From Parachlorella kessleri (taxonomy: Eukaryota > Chlorophyta > Trebouxiophyceae > Chlorellales > Chlorellaceae), in the NCBI GenBank assembly GCA_001598975.1, contig BBXU01000982.1, forward strand, positions 1-28,751: a stretch of 28,751 nucleotides of DNA. The letters are read 5' to 3'. The notes below the pieces were generated by a model, which saw nothing but the letters and a program-made list of their open reading frames with translations, had not been told where the DNA came from and ran no database searches. Position numbers and translations under genes: made by a program. Position 1 is the stretch's first letter, and every line of letters begins with the position of its first letter. Shown piece by piece: positions 10,229 to 20,413 of this stretch.

Positions 10229-11921
10229 GCAGCTGCACGTGCGGTTATTCAGCTGGGCAGCATGCGCGCTAGCCCTCATCACCCATCAACTGTTAAGTTT
10301 CGATTAGTAATTTACAGCAAGGTCTGCCATGTGGCCAGCAGCCATGCCTTGCCTGGCAATGCAGCATCTGACATCAGCACAACCATCAACATTGCAGCAG
10401 CTGGCGGGTCCCGTCCAGCTAACACCACAACAGCTGGTTCAGGCACAAGCGCTTGCATTACAGTACTTGGGGGCTACTATCTAGCAGGCGCCGGCACCAC
10501 AGCCCTTTGGGCACTTACTGGTACCTGAGTCGTAGGAAATTTCCTTGGTTATTTTATGTTTGTTACCTTGGCCTTGGCCATTTGGGACGGTATTTTGGCG
10601 CCGTATGTGCTTATCCCCAGCAGGCATTTGTACGGAGTGGCTGGTCGTGTGAATAGAGTTGAAGGCGGACTGTAGCGACAGGGGTGGTGCAGGTATGCTC
10701 TGGTGCTTGCCTGACTGCTGATCCAGGCACTGTTATGGTGAGCATCTCTCCCTTTCATCCCCCCCCCAACAGGGCGCAGTCACATCCGAGCAGATGCAAC
10801 ATGAGATGCAACCAGCATGTGTTGGTGCACACTGTTGGACTGCAGCTATTCAACGCAGGGTCTGATGGATTCCAGGGCACGTGCTAAGGAAACGCTGCGA
10901 GTGCAAGCTGTCCTGCTACCACCTGTGGACCCCTACAAATGGCCCTCCCCTTGGCAAGTACCAGACAATGACTACAGACCCAACGAGCCTCGAACCAGCA
11001 TCACACTGTCACACTTGTCACCGGAAAGCCTCCTGCCCTGTCTCATCAAGGGTCAACCAGTCCTACTAAGGTGCTGAGTTTGTATCCTGCCTGCAGGGTG
11101 ATGACATGTGGACATGGAGGCTTCAATGGCCTTCCCCTGCCTTGCTGCGTAGCAGTTTGCACCTGCCATGTAGATGGCTCAATGGGAGTCAAGCTCCAGT
11201 ACTGTACTAAGGCTGGGGAACCCCCTCAGCCCTACTCCGGTGTGCGCTGCGGTCAAGTTGTTCCAGTCAGGGTTAGTCGAATGAACAGCGGACCGCCCTC
11301 CATCCATGCTGCATCCCTGAGGCCCACATGGGAAACCAGGATGCACTACCAGTCAGGGTGATGCAGCTCAAACTGCTCCCTAACGCAGCAGGCCAGCAAA
11401 GCAGGCCCATGTCTGCTAGCCAGTGGCAGAACAAGGGGCGGAGTGGAGCAGCACAGAAAGTAAGGTGGGGCCAGTGATATTCAGGTACAACAACAGCGGG
11501 GAGCGCCGGCTCAATTCAAGCAAGGTGGGCTTGTCTCTGTCCCAACCCTTCACACTTTCCGTCCTTGGGCCGCTTATCAAGGATGCGAACGAGCGCTGCT
11601 ACACCCCCTTACCTTGCCTCATCAAGGGCGTTGTAGTAGCTGGGACACAATGCCATCCCCCGGTTAAAGGAGCAGCAAAGCTGTCCTGCTGGGCTGCTCT
11701 CCAGGCTGCCCCACTGTCGACAAATGCCAGTCGACCTTACACCTCCGTGCCTAGGGTGTGCTTCGGCCCCTTACGTTGCCGAGGTTAGGCTCTGGTGGAT
11801 GTCTCGCCCAGGAAGGGTGCCAGGGGCTAGTGCCCTGGATGGTGCATCTTCAAGGGTCATCTCCCAAGGAGACCTTCAAGGCATGTTCAACGTGCCCTCG
11901 AGCCTGGCTAATGACATCTAA
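10229..11921 (+). CDS. Glutamine-rich protein, C-terminal exons, unidentified
   Basis: I do not recognise the family. Six exons chain in phase: 10229-10291, 10365-10462, 10876-11051, 11389-11459, 11485-11524 and 11824-11921 (stop TAA). The joins give coherent peptide: TPQQLVQAQALALQ runs into ARAKETLRVQAVLLPPVD, then LLPCLIK into AGQQSRPMSASQWQN, and QQQRGAPAQFKQ into GASALDGASSRV, ending in VPSSLANDI. The third exon holds an unusual aromatic/proline stretch (DPYKWPSPWQVPDNDYRP), probably the most structured part. The start is not found; earlier exons should lie to the left, beyond the LINE. The eL37 start codon is 198 bases downstream on the same strand. Composition suggests a regulatory or RNA/chromatin-associated protein, but that is only a guess. 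The LINE upstream may disturb expression if it is not removed with an intron. Confidence 0.55.
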
Positions 11922-12119
11922 CCGTTCTTAGCCTGCGAGAAGTACGAAGCCCACGCAGCTGCGCGCAGACGACCAAATTTGCTGATGGTCTCCTCCCGCC
12001 CATATTCGGCCTTTCCTAAACAGCAGCCATGTCAGTGTCCCACATGCCCAGGCTGTCCCTTTTCGGCTGCAGCGGTGTGCACGCTGCGAGTATTGGTGTG
12101 CTAAGTAAAGCTTGTCGGC

Positions 12120-13562
12120 ATGGGCAAGTGCGGTAAGTCCCTGTCGCAGTGAACATTAACGCAGAAGAGCTCCTGTAAGTGATTTCTCATAGTGTGTTCC
12201 TTTGTACATGCAGGCAAGGGAACGGGAAGCTTTGGTAAGGCTCAACACATGCGGAGCACCGGGCCGAGCTTCGTGCGACCCTGTTCTGGTGTCATGAGTA
12301 CTGTAGCTCGGCACGGATGACCAGGTTGGGTTGGGATGAACGTAACGCCAGCCGTCTGCATGCAGGTCTGCGTCACACCAAGACGCACGGCCTATGCCGT
12401 CGTTGCGGCAGGCGCTCCTTCCACCTGCAGAAGAGCACCTGCAGCTCTTGCGGCTATCCCGCTGCTAAGATCAGGAAGTGTGAGTCCTTCATGGGTGAAA
12501 GGCAGACCAGCAACCAGGGTCCAGAGGGGTGGGTTAGGGAAGCTGGCTCTTGACCGAGGAACAGCAAGCGGGCTCTCAGGGAGGGGGAAACAAGGTGGAC
12601 TGCAGCCCGAACAGGCTTAAACGGTTTGCCTTAATCTCACACCGGACGGCGCGGCCTGGGTAGCAGCGCTGGGTGCGACGTCGGTGAGCGCAGGAGTGTC
12701 AGAGGGGCTAGAGGAGGGCAGCCCGAGGTGGAGCTACCTTAGCCGTGCGAAGCGCAGCAGCACTCCTTTAATATGAGCTGCCAGCTCTGGGTCATTCGCA
12801 GCTGTGGCACTAGCTGTGTCGCGGGCAGCAGGACGTTTACGCCAGCCAGTTTTACCCGTAGCAGTTATCCGCTCAAGGGCAACGGTAGCTTGCAGCTCAT
12901 GCCTGCAGTTATCCGCTCAAGGGGAACGGTAGCTTGCAGCTCATGCATGGCACGAGCAGCGTCGGCTGTGGGCTAGGGAAAGGATCACCCACTAGTTTGC
13001 TTGGCCTGCCAAGTCATTAAAGGCAGCTTGCCTGCCCTGCTTGCAGACAACTGGGGCAAGAAGGCCATCCGCAGGAAGACCACCGGCACCGGCCGCATGG
13101 CGCACCTCAAGCTGGTGCACAGGCGCTTCAAGAACGGCTTCCGGGAGGGTGAGTCAACCTGCGGGCGAGGAGCAGGACAGCATGGGGGCATCGGTGGGGC
13201 GGCATAGCGGGGGTGTGAGCATCGAGCAGCAGTGTTCGTACGAGTAGTGACGGTGGGGCGGAAACCGGCCGCACGGCTAGTTTGCTGGGCAGCCAGATAT
13301 AGAGGGTGTGGTGTCAAAGAATAGTTAGTGATCCCGCGTTGGCAGCTGACAAGAGTTCGAAGCCGAGCAATTTTGCTCGATGTCAGCAATGGCTAGGCTG
13401 CCCGTTGTGGGGGGGTGGGGCCATTAAGTGGTTGAGGGAGGGCTGTTTGCGAATGTAGTGCCTTTCTTCAGTCCAATAAATGGTGCACCTATTGCTCACA
13501 ATATCACATTTTTACTTGGTGTTGCAGGCACTGAGGCCAAGCCCAGGGCAGTTGCTGCATGA
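12120..13562 (+). CDS. RPL37: 60S ribosomal protein eL37
   Basis: Five exons: 12120-12123 (ATGG), 12214-12234, 12366-12479, 13047-13148 and 13528-13562, giving 91 residues (family 88-97). The product starts MGKGTGSF and has the zinc-binding pair C19xxC22 and C34xxC37 ([24 protein letters not shown]), then [18 protein letters not shown] and [17 protein letters not shown]. eL37 is a small basic zinc protein of the large cytosolic ribosomal subunit that packs into rRNA. The conserved N-terminus is obtained only if intron 1 uses a GC donor (ATGG followed by gcaagt). A GT donor 9 nt downstream (at 12133) would insert three residues (MGKCGKGTG). Exon 2 is a 21-nt micro-exon. Intron 3 carries a 44-bp tandem duplication. 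A TGTAA poly(A) signal lies about 55 nt after the stop. Confidence 0.95.
12861..12948. repeat. Two-copy 44-bp tandem duplication inside eL37 intron 3
   Basis: The unit beginning gcagttatccgctcaagg is repeated once, at 12861-12904 and 12905-12948, with two mismatches. It lies entirely within the intron between 12480 and 13046 and does not touch a splice site. It looks like a recent local duplication with no evident function. Confidence 0.9.
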
Positions 13563-14407
13563 AGAGCTTGTCAGCGACACTAGGGACAGCGCAGCTCTGA
13601 GACAGTGCAGCTATGAATGTAAATTTCGATGACGCGTTCACTGGAGCAGTCAAACTGCCAGGGGCAGCTCTGGGCAAGGGCTACTGTAAATGTCGCTGTG
13701 GCGGTGGGACACGCAGTGAGGCCCTGCACCGCAAGCACAGCAGCCCTGCTGGCAAGTGGCTCAGTCAAGGAACACTAAAAGGGGCACTGGCTATGAGTGC
13801 GCTGGCCGTGGCAGGCTGATCTGTGGCTGTCAAGCCTCTCCCGGATTTCTGCCGGCCAGTGGCGCTGGTGCTGCGGCCGAGGTTGTTGAAGCCGCGCGTA
13901 GGCGGGCAGCCGCAGGGCACGGTCATCTCTAACGAAAGACTGGGGAGGGTGGAGCCGGGCTATGAGAGGCGCCCTTGTCGTGAGCACCGAACACGTCTGT
14001 CATGGGTTTTGGCGAGCGCAGGTTGGAGGTAGCAGCGCTCTGGCCTAATAGACAGTTGATGCCTGCGCAAGCCCCAGGCAGTAAGGTTGATAAGGCTGCC
14101 TGTCTAGGACGTATGTGTTGTGGGCACCAACGCTTCGCCCTGTTCTGCCAAACCCCCCTGCCAGTCCTGCTGCTCACCTGCCTTTAAGAAGGCTGGACCC
14201 TAATATACCAGAGACTAGAGTAAGCAGTTGAGAATGTGAAAGTGGGCAAGGCTGGTTCAATCCCTGCGGGAAACAGAAAGCTGCGCGCGCCAGACGCTCT
14301 GACGCGGCGAGCAAGACAGGTGTCTGTGTATTTTGGCTAGACTTTGAGTTCTTATTCTGCCACGCGTAGGAGCTGGACTGTAGCCTTGTGGGCAGCGTCA
14401 TCGGATC
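13563..14407. other. eL37 3' UTR and spacer before the canopy-like gene
   Basis: These 845 bases contain the eL37 3' UTR, with TGTAA at 13618-13622 and again at 13685-13689, and the promoter and 5' UTR of the gene starting at 14408. Short open frames on both strands show no conserved motif. I see no repeat or RNA gene. Confidence 0.5.
13618..13622 (+). promoter_or_regulatory. TGTAA polyadenylation signal of eL37
   Basis: TGTAA is the usual chlorophyte poly(A) signal. This copy sits about 55 nt after the eL37 stop codon; a second at 13685 is a possible alternative. Confidence 0.55.
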
Positions 14408-15313
14408 ATGCCAGGATTCATGGGGAGTCTTTCTTGCAGCCTCCTGCTCTTGCTTCTCGCCCAAAGCGCTACAGTAAATGCTAAGCTAGGCTGCCAAGGT
14501 AGCCCCCAACCCAAGGCTGTTCCAGACGCACATGTCTCAACCAACTGTAAGCGCCCAGATGCCTGACTGTGGAGCGTGCTGGTTGTGCAGGCTGTATGCA
14601 GGTGGCCGACTTGCTGGAAAGGCAGCTGTACCGACCAGAGCAAAAGGCTGCTGACGTTGAGGAGCTGGCTGGGTGAGCAACTTACTCCAGGCAAAACTGG
14701 GCTACTGTCTTGGCCCACAGCGAACCGCCACACTGCCCAGAACATTGTGGAACATGATGAAGAACCTTCTTGTGGTGCAGGCCCGGCCGCAGAATACCCA
14801 ACAAGCTTTCCGAAGGCCAGATATATGAAGCTCTGGAGGGTGTATGCAGCCAGGTCAGTTTGGAGCTGGCTGCTGCCAAGGCTGTCCGTTTGGGGTGTGG
14901 GGGAAGAAGCCGCCCGCTGGGCCATGATCCAGGATTGCTGAAAAACGAGACTGCCTACGCTGCTCTCCGTAGTGCTACCGTCGTCAAGCTTTGAAGCAAG
15001 TCTGTGTCTGCTGCAGTATGCCGCTGGGGAGCAGGAGTCCCTCAAAGGTTGTGTCAGGTGCGCAGACATCGGCATTGTTGCATGCTTGGCGAGTGTATCG
15101 CGTATACGGTTGGCATGAACCTATATAGGCTTGACTGTCAGAGTACCAAAGGTCCTGCGGTTTCTGACGTGCAGCCTGTTAGACCCCATCAAAGATGCTG
15201 TTGAAGACTTCCTTTTCAAGCATGGAATCAACCATGAGTTGCGGCGCCAGCTGTGTGTGGAGCTCACAACCAGTTGTTCGGTGCACCAGCTCTACGATTC
15301 TGGGGAGCTTTGA
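14408..15313 (+). CDS. Canopy/saposin-like secretory-pathway protein with six conserved cysteines
   Basis: Exons: 14408-14498, 14591-14672, 14781-14853, 15017-15057 and 15175-15313, 141 residues, phases consistent. Residues 1-22 form a clear signal peptide (LSCSLLLLLLAQS). The mature part has six cysteines: a CxxC at 29/32 (GCQGC), C80 (YEALEGVCSQ), C94 (SLKGCVS), C123 and C130 (RRQLCVELTTSC). This order, with the helix DPIKDAVEDFLFKHG between the fourth and fifth, is that of the canopy (DUF3456) branch of saposin-like proteins, which act as co-chaperones in the ER. It ends DSGEL; the final EL recalls KDEL-type retrieval signals, but SGEL is not a standard one. Exon 3 has two in-frame acceptors 12 nt apart (14781 or 14793), adding or removing four residues (GPGR). 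Its 3' end converges with CFAP53, 105 bp away. Confidence 0.78.
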
Positions 15314-15418
15314 AGAGAAACAACCTGATACAGCTAGCGCGCCTGTGTCAATTCTTGCCAGTACTTCTGATGGTTCAGTTACCACTAACAATCGTAGGCA
15401 TAGCAGCAGGCTCACTGT

Positions 15419-17995
15419 TCATGCAGGCTCAAACTTTCTTAGGCCGTGCCATGGCTGCTGGTAGTTGGCCTGTTGCTGGCGCAGCGTGCTCTGCACCCTT
15501 TGGTGGTCCTGCTGCTCCTTTGCGCGTGATGCAGCCAAGTAGGCCTGCTCTTCTGCACTCTCGGCAACCTTGCGCATCTGCTTTGCCTGGATTTGTGCCT
15601 GCACACGGAAGGAGCATACTGCCTTGGGGCAGTTTGTAGCTCCAGGTATACCATAGGTAGACAGTTCACCCTACCATGCGTGTAGAGCTGGGTGGTTACT
15701 GTATTTCAGGAAGCTATGGTAGGACCCACCTGTAACTCCATCTTGTACTGCAGTTGATTCTTGTAAGACTTGGTCCTCTGCTCCTCAGCCGCCTTTGCAG
15801 CCTCAGCCGCCGCTTGCTCAGCTCGAAGGCGGTCGTCATAGGCCTGCAGAGAGTAGGGATTTGGCGTGCACACCACACCTAAAGCATGACTGCTGGCTGA
15901 CGCTGGCAAAGCCCGGGAACACTGCTTCAGCAAACTAGGAAGGCCGCATCACATATCGTAGAAGGCACCCAGCCTGACATTCACAGCTGCTGCTGCTCCT
16001 CCGCCCTCTATGCTCGCTAGCATGTCAAGGTCACCAATTGCCTACTGACGTGTTTACACATTGGTTTGTCAGAGGTGAAGCATGAGACTTGGTCACTGCC
16101 TTTACCTGTTGCAACTCTGCCTGGCGTTGTGCTCGCTGCATAGCCAGCTGCTGCTCTCGTGTCAGGGCAACCTCACTCATGAGCCTATGGTGAGCTTGCT
16201 CCCTTGCAGCCATATCAGCGTCCCTGCATGTAGCGCGCACCAACTTTGGGTGCCATGGGGCAGTACACCACCCCGGGAAGCAGGGGGTACTAGCTCAGGC
16301 CGGCAGAAGCGTGTGGCATGCTCCAGATGCAGCCTAGCACAAAATGCTGATTTCAACCCACCTCTTGGCCTGCTGAGCATCCAAAGCACGCTGCAAGTCA
16401 GCCTCCCGCTGTGCCTCATTGTGCTGCTCTGTCTCCAGCATTGCCTCGAGCTGTTCCCTGCTTGTAATTGCGCCAGAGCCAGGGTAATGCGAAGTAGAAC
16501 AGTTGCTTATTGTGTTCAGAAAGAACCTAGTCGAGGCAAGGGCAATGCATCATGCAACAGGGAGTGTTAGAGGAAGAGCAGTCAAGCGTAAGGCACTGTG
16601 GCCATCAGATTTGCTCGTGCTGGTTACTGAAATGTACCTGTGAGTGATCGCCTCTGCCTTGCGCCTGGCCTTTGCCCTTGCCTCTGATGCCTCCGCCTCT
16701 GCAGCTTTCCGCATTGCCTCACGGATGACAGCCTCATCATGGGCACGCTCCGCTGCTGTTCTTGCAGCAGCTTCGGCCAGGCGCCTCCTGCAAAGCAGCC
16801 AAAGTAGCAATCAGTGTGAGCGGCTCAGCTCATGCGATTGGCGACTGCCAAGCTGCCGTGCAAGGCAGCATAAGGCCCATGCCTAGGTGCAGAGGCCTGC
16901 CGTGCACAAAGGTCCAGATCCTGACAAAAGTATCAAACACGTCCTTCAAGCAGCCATAGCACAGACGACACATAAAGATTAGATCAAAACCTGTTGGCCT
17001 CCTGGACAGACTCCGCCATCTGCTGCTTGCGCTCTCGGTTTTGAAGCTCGGTTTGTCTCACTCTTTCCTGGTCGACCTCCCACTCCCTACGTAGCGCTTC
17101 CGCCTGCACTGGCAGTCATGCACAAGACTTTGCCTTCTTATAAATGCCCCCTAGATCGGCACTCTGCCACAGGCTGCAGATGCAGTTTAGGGGGTGCAAG
17201 CTGGACGCCCCTTCACGCAGCCGCCAGTGCTTATGGAGCCCTCCTCCAGAACACACAATTTGGCGGATTTTTTGCCAGTCAATGTGTCACCCGTACCTCC
17301 TGACGATCTCTGTCAGCCTCCTCATACTGAATCACTTCCCTACGCGCCAACTGCTCGTCCAGCAGCTGTGTTAGCTGTGCCTGCATGCCTTTTTTCCTCT
17401 GCTGGTCTGCCTCCCAGCGCTGGTCGTGGGCCCGCATGTACTGCTGGAACTCCTGCTGGGCCTTATCGTCCACCTGGGCCTCGACAGCGCGTAGCTGTAG
17501 CCTCTCTGCACGCTGCTGTGACCACTGTGCCGCAGTCTGTTGCGTGAGGTGCTTGCTTTTCTCAGTACGCAGTAGGTCGCAGTTCTCAGCAAACTGCTGT
17601 GCCACTTTCTGCTCTGCAAACGCTGCACGCTCTGTTTCACGTGCAGCGGCGAGCTGACGGGCTCTGTCAAACATTTCAGCGCGTCGCTGAGCCGGCAAAG
17701 CCTGCTGTGCCGCCGCAGCCTCCTGTAGATAAGCGCGCTGTTCAGCTGCCAGCTTCTCACCCAAATCACGCCGCCTTGCGTCCACATCTGCCTCCCTAGC
17801 TGCAGCCAGCTGCTCCAACCTCCGTTGTTCAGCTACGAAGGCCTGCTTCTGCTCGCTCTTAACCTCCCAATCCGCCTTTCCCTTGAGTGTATAGTGTGCC
17901 TGAACCTCTGTTTTCAGCCAGCCTGCGTAGGCATCTTGCTGTCTAGTTTTCTCCAAGCGCTGGAGAGCCAGAGAGCCCTGGCCTCCACGAACCAT
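15419..17995 (-). CDS. CFAP53: CFAP53 (CCDC11), ciliary doublet-microtubule protein
   Basis: Seven minus-strand exons keep phase: 17297-17995, 16991-17103, 16638-16787, 16362-16457, 16106-16223, 15730-15843 and 15419-15598, giving 489 residues (human about 514). The protein is almost entirely charged coiled coil of the TPH (trichohyalin-plectin homology) type. Exon 1 contains ETERAAFAEQKVAQQFAENC followed by DLLRTE, which aligns with the human block KERQDFVAEKLDQQF. The C-terminal YKNQLQYKMELQ matches the YRKQLQMQIAYQQ region. CFAP53 is a microtubule inner protein of axonemal doublets and supports ciliary beating and outer-arm dynein attachment. I start at the first ATG (17995), but the frame stays open to an AG at 18061 (LSPRLWNPSTGPPW), so a further 5' exon is possible. 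Divergent from the small membrane-protein gene at 18390. Confidence 0.85.
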
Positions 17996-18389
17996 AGCTC
18001 CGTCCAAGGTCCAAGGAGGTCCTGTTGATGGGTTCCAAAGTCGCGGCGACAACCGGGTCTAATTTTCAATCCCAAACTAAACACACAGGTCAGACGGCGA
18101 AGGACGTGAAGCAATTGAGGCCTCATGAGGGAGCGCGCGGGGGGGGGGGGTTCACCTTTACTAAGCATGACATCGATAGGTGAAGAAGGGTACCCCCTGA
18201 AGAAGAACTCGGTAACCTTCGCACTGCACCAGAAACTAACGCTCCTGATTACATTGCCTGTGGCCTGTTTTTGTAGCCGGGATTGAACACAATGGTGGGT
18301 GGGTCCATGGTCGCTCTTCGCCTCCCAAACCGAAACCTGTACACCTGGCTTGTATGTACATCCTATTTCTCTTGTGTTTGCAGGGTGCG
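17996..18389. promoter_or_regulatory. Divergent promoter region between CFAP53 and the small membrane protein
   Basis: About 390 bases separate the two divergent start codons. An AG at 18381-18383 six bases before the plus-strand ATG suggests a 5' UTR intron of that gene. A G-run of ten lies near 18140. No TATA box is evident. Shared regulation is possible but not shown by sequence. Confidence 0.4.
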
Positions 18390-19101
18390 ATGTCTAATTT
18401 TTTCGGCTTCACGGGGGGGCTGGCGGTGTTTTGGGTGGGGCTGAAGAGCATCGACCCGCTTCTGTACAAGCTGGATGTGAAGTGAGTATGCCTCCCTCCT
18501 GCCCCTGAAGCCGCGGTTGAGCACTAAGAGTGTGTGAATCGTGGGAAGGTGTACGGTGGCCGGCACCTCAGGTAGAGCTGAGGTTTAGGTGGCTGCTGCT
18601 TTGCAAGCTTGAGAGGCGCCAAGCAATTGTGGCACCTTACAGGTCATGCAGAGCACACGCTTGATGCACCTCTTGTGTGTGCAGCCGGCCCACGCGAATA
18701 ACTGAAGAACGAGTTAAGCGGCTCGCACGGGAGGTGGGTGTTGATGGGTCGTGGACAAGTTGTACTATGGTAAACGTGCCATACATTTCGTACCCAATAC
18801 ATCCTGCGCTGTCTTTCGCAATTCTTGGGCTCCGTAGGGGTGGGCCACTCCCTTCAAGCACCTTCCCTTCGGCAGATGGGAGCCAAGTGTATGTGACCGT
18901 GCCTTGTTACCCTTGCGCTCTTTGCACGCTGCTTGCATTGTGAGACACACTTTAAGTCTGGAGCGCTTGTGTGGTGACCTATTTTGGCTGGCCTGTAGGG
19001 TGGAACTGCAGGTACGCTCGACCTGAGCTTGACTTTTCGAGATTCTAAGCACTCGCACTCTGATGCATTGCCCGTGCAGGAGGAGCTCAAGTATGTGCAT
19101 G
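18390..19101 (+). CDS. Small single-membrane-segment protein, unidentified, 3' end uncertain
   Basis: Exon 18390-18481 encodes MSNFFGFTGGLAVFWVGLKS followed by IDPLLYKLDV: a short N-terminal membrane segment rich in G, F and W, then a charged tail. Exon 18685-18733 adds NRPTRITEERVKRLARE. Exon 19080-19101 adds EELKYVH and ends at a possible donor in phase 1; a further exon starting near 19210 (GATSKHGDMTK) would fit the phase. A C-terminal charged helix after one membrane segment is the build of small mitochondrial inner-membrane subunits, and complex I or MICOS-type accessory proteins come to mind, but I cannot assign it. A 13-nt candidate exon at 18999-19011 does not keep the frame. The first two exons are solid; the remainder is tentative. 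Confidence 0.5.
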
Positions 19102-19534
19102 GTCAGTAGAAGTGCTGTCCCGGGTTGCAGTTTGCTCGAGGACAGGGGTCCGCCGCAACGTGAACGCTCTAGATGGTTGACTAACCAGGCGGTTGGTCAC
19201 CTTAACCAGACGGTGCGACAAGCAAGCACGGCGACATGACTAAGCTAGTGCTGTTTTACCATCCTCGTTCACATATACTGATTGTGAGGGTCAGCGACCT
19301 TACAAAGTACTCCTTGCTGTTGTCGAGCGTATATGCTTACCTAGCTACTACCGTTGTCGTAGCACAGCCTTTGAACCCCTTTTGGTGTAGTTGGGCATGG
19401 CGTACTTGCGCAATGCGTTGTTGGTAGCTGCAGGGTATGGGGAGGAGCATGGTGTTCACCTAGGCATTTGATCCAGTAGTGAGCTGAGGTAAAAAATCTG
19501 TAAGGGCCTAGTCAAAGGGTGAACAGACGTAGCT
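19102..19534. other. Possible 3' end of the small membrane protein, then unassigned sequence
   Basis: An AG near 19209 opens a plus-strand frame that could continue the preceding gene, but its later part (from about 19245) reads as random hydrophobic sequence. I see nothing else before the LINE remnant. Confidence 0.25.
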
Positions 19535-20052
19535 TACAGACGGTGTGGGCGGGAGGACAAGCTCTTTGATAGTGTTCTGGTGCACTGGCGGCCGCGTCAT
19601 TGCGGTTCATGGGGCACCTGGGAAGCATGCCGGAGGCACGCCTAGCTATGTGGGCCGTGTGGGTCACACTGCCAGATGAGGTGGTGGGGCGGGCCGGCTT
19701 CCCAGCCCTTTCCTACCCCAGACCTATGAGGAGCACCTGGAGCAGGTAGACTTGGCCGGTGCCTGACGACAGCATCAGGGTTGAATGGACGCTGCCGGGG
19801 GCCCATGGTTCGATTCATTTGAGTGAGTGCTTGCGCTATGAGGGACACGTGGAGAGCACTGGTGGGATGGACCATTGGTGGTGCTTTGGTTACCTTGGAT
19901 GCGATGGTGCACGCTATTGAAAAGCAAAGCTGGGTCTTGTGGTTGGTGGGCATAGTACACCCAGGTTTTTTTTTGGCACCACATGTGGAGGACTCGCGGC
20001 AGCACGGCCAGGTGGCGGTACGTTGTTAGATTAGACTAGACTAGACTAGACT
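19535..20052 (+). mobile_element. Degraded LINE 3' end, second copy
   Basis: This stretch aligns along its length with 9665-10182 of the first LINE: the gacggtgtgggcgggagg start, the GGGCACCTGGGAAGCATGCC block, the TATGAGGAGCACCTGGAGCA block, and the 3' non-coding part (gtgggcatagtacac; gaggactcgcggcagcac). Several frameshifts and in-frame stops break the RT frame. It is truncated further 3' than copy 1. The tail is longer, with about five CTAGA-type units at 20026-20052. I found no convincing target-site duplication. Confidence 0.85.
20026..20052. repeat. CTAGA (AGACT) pentanucleotide tail of the LINE
   Basis: The sequence is a run of TTAGA/CTAGA units directly at the element's 3' end. A shorter version ends copy 1 (from about 10166) and copy 3 (about 22142). 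Such a short tandem tail in place of poly(A) is known for some LINE families. Confidence 0.8.
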
Positions 20053-20413
20053 GTCGTGACCTGCAATTAGTTTTATACCTTCTCTGCCACTTCGTCAAGA
20101 TGTTACTTGCTGGTGGGACGTGCTAATATGCTCAATTTGGTAGCTACATGTAAGCAGCACCAGTATTGCATCCTTTCCCAAGGTCATTCAAACCCTCTTT
20201 GCGTCCATGGCAGGCTTCCTGGTTTCAAACGGTACTGGTATCGTTGCGGGTAACAATCTGAGCAGAGATAGCAGTTGCAGTGGATGGGCGGGCTAGCAGG
20301 AGGGAATGCTTAGCCATGCCGTAATGACTTGCATAATGTGACTCAGGAGGCGCTAAAGGGGCCTGTAAGTTTGCTGTCCCTCGATATGGTAGCCACCACT
20401 GCAGACCTATTAG
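20053..20413. other. Spacer between LINE copy 2 and the CxxC-protein gene
   Basis: This 361-base stretch shows no recognisable coding exon or repeat. The start codon of the gene to its right could lie here, but no plus-strand exon stands out. Confidence 0.3.

Noticed and set aside
11071..11361. Cys-rich plus-strand frame (PCCVAVCTCHVDG) that at first looked like a CDCA7-type zinc finger
   Set aside because: The cysteine spacing does not fit the family, and the neighbouring exons join in phase across it, so it lies in an intron of the Q-rich gene.
14398..15075. Open minus-strand frame of about 225 codons across the canopy-like gene
   Set aside because: It runs antisense through both exons and introns of a well-supported plus-strand gene, has no recognisable motif, and reflects base composition.
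18999..19011. Possible 13-nt exon in the small membrane-protein gene
   Set aside because: It breaks the frame between the second exon and the EELKYVH exon, which join well without it.
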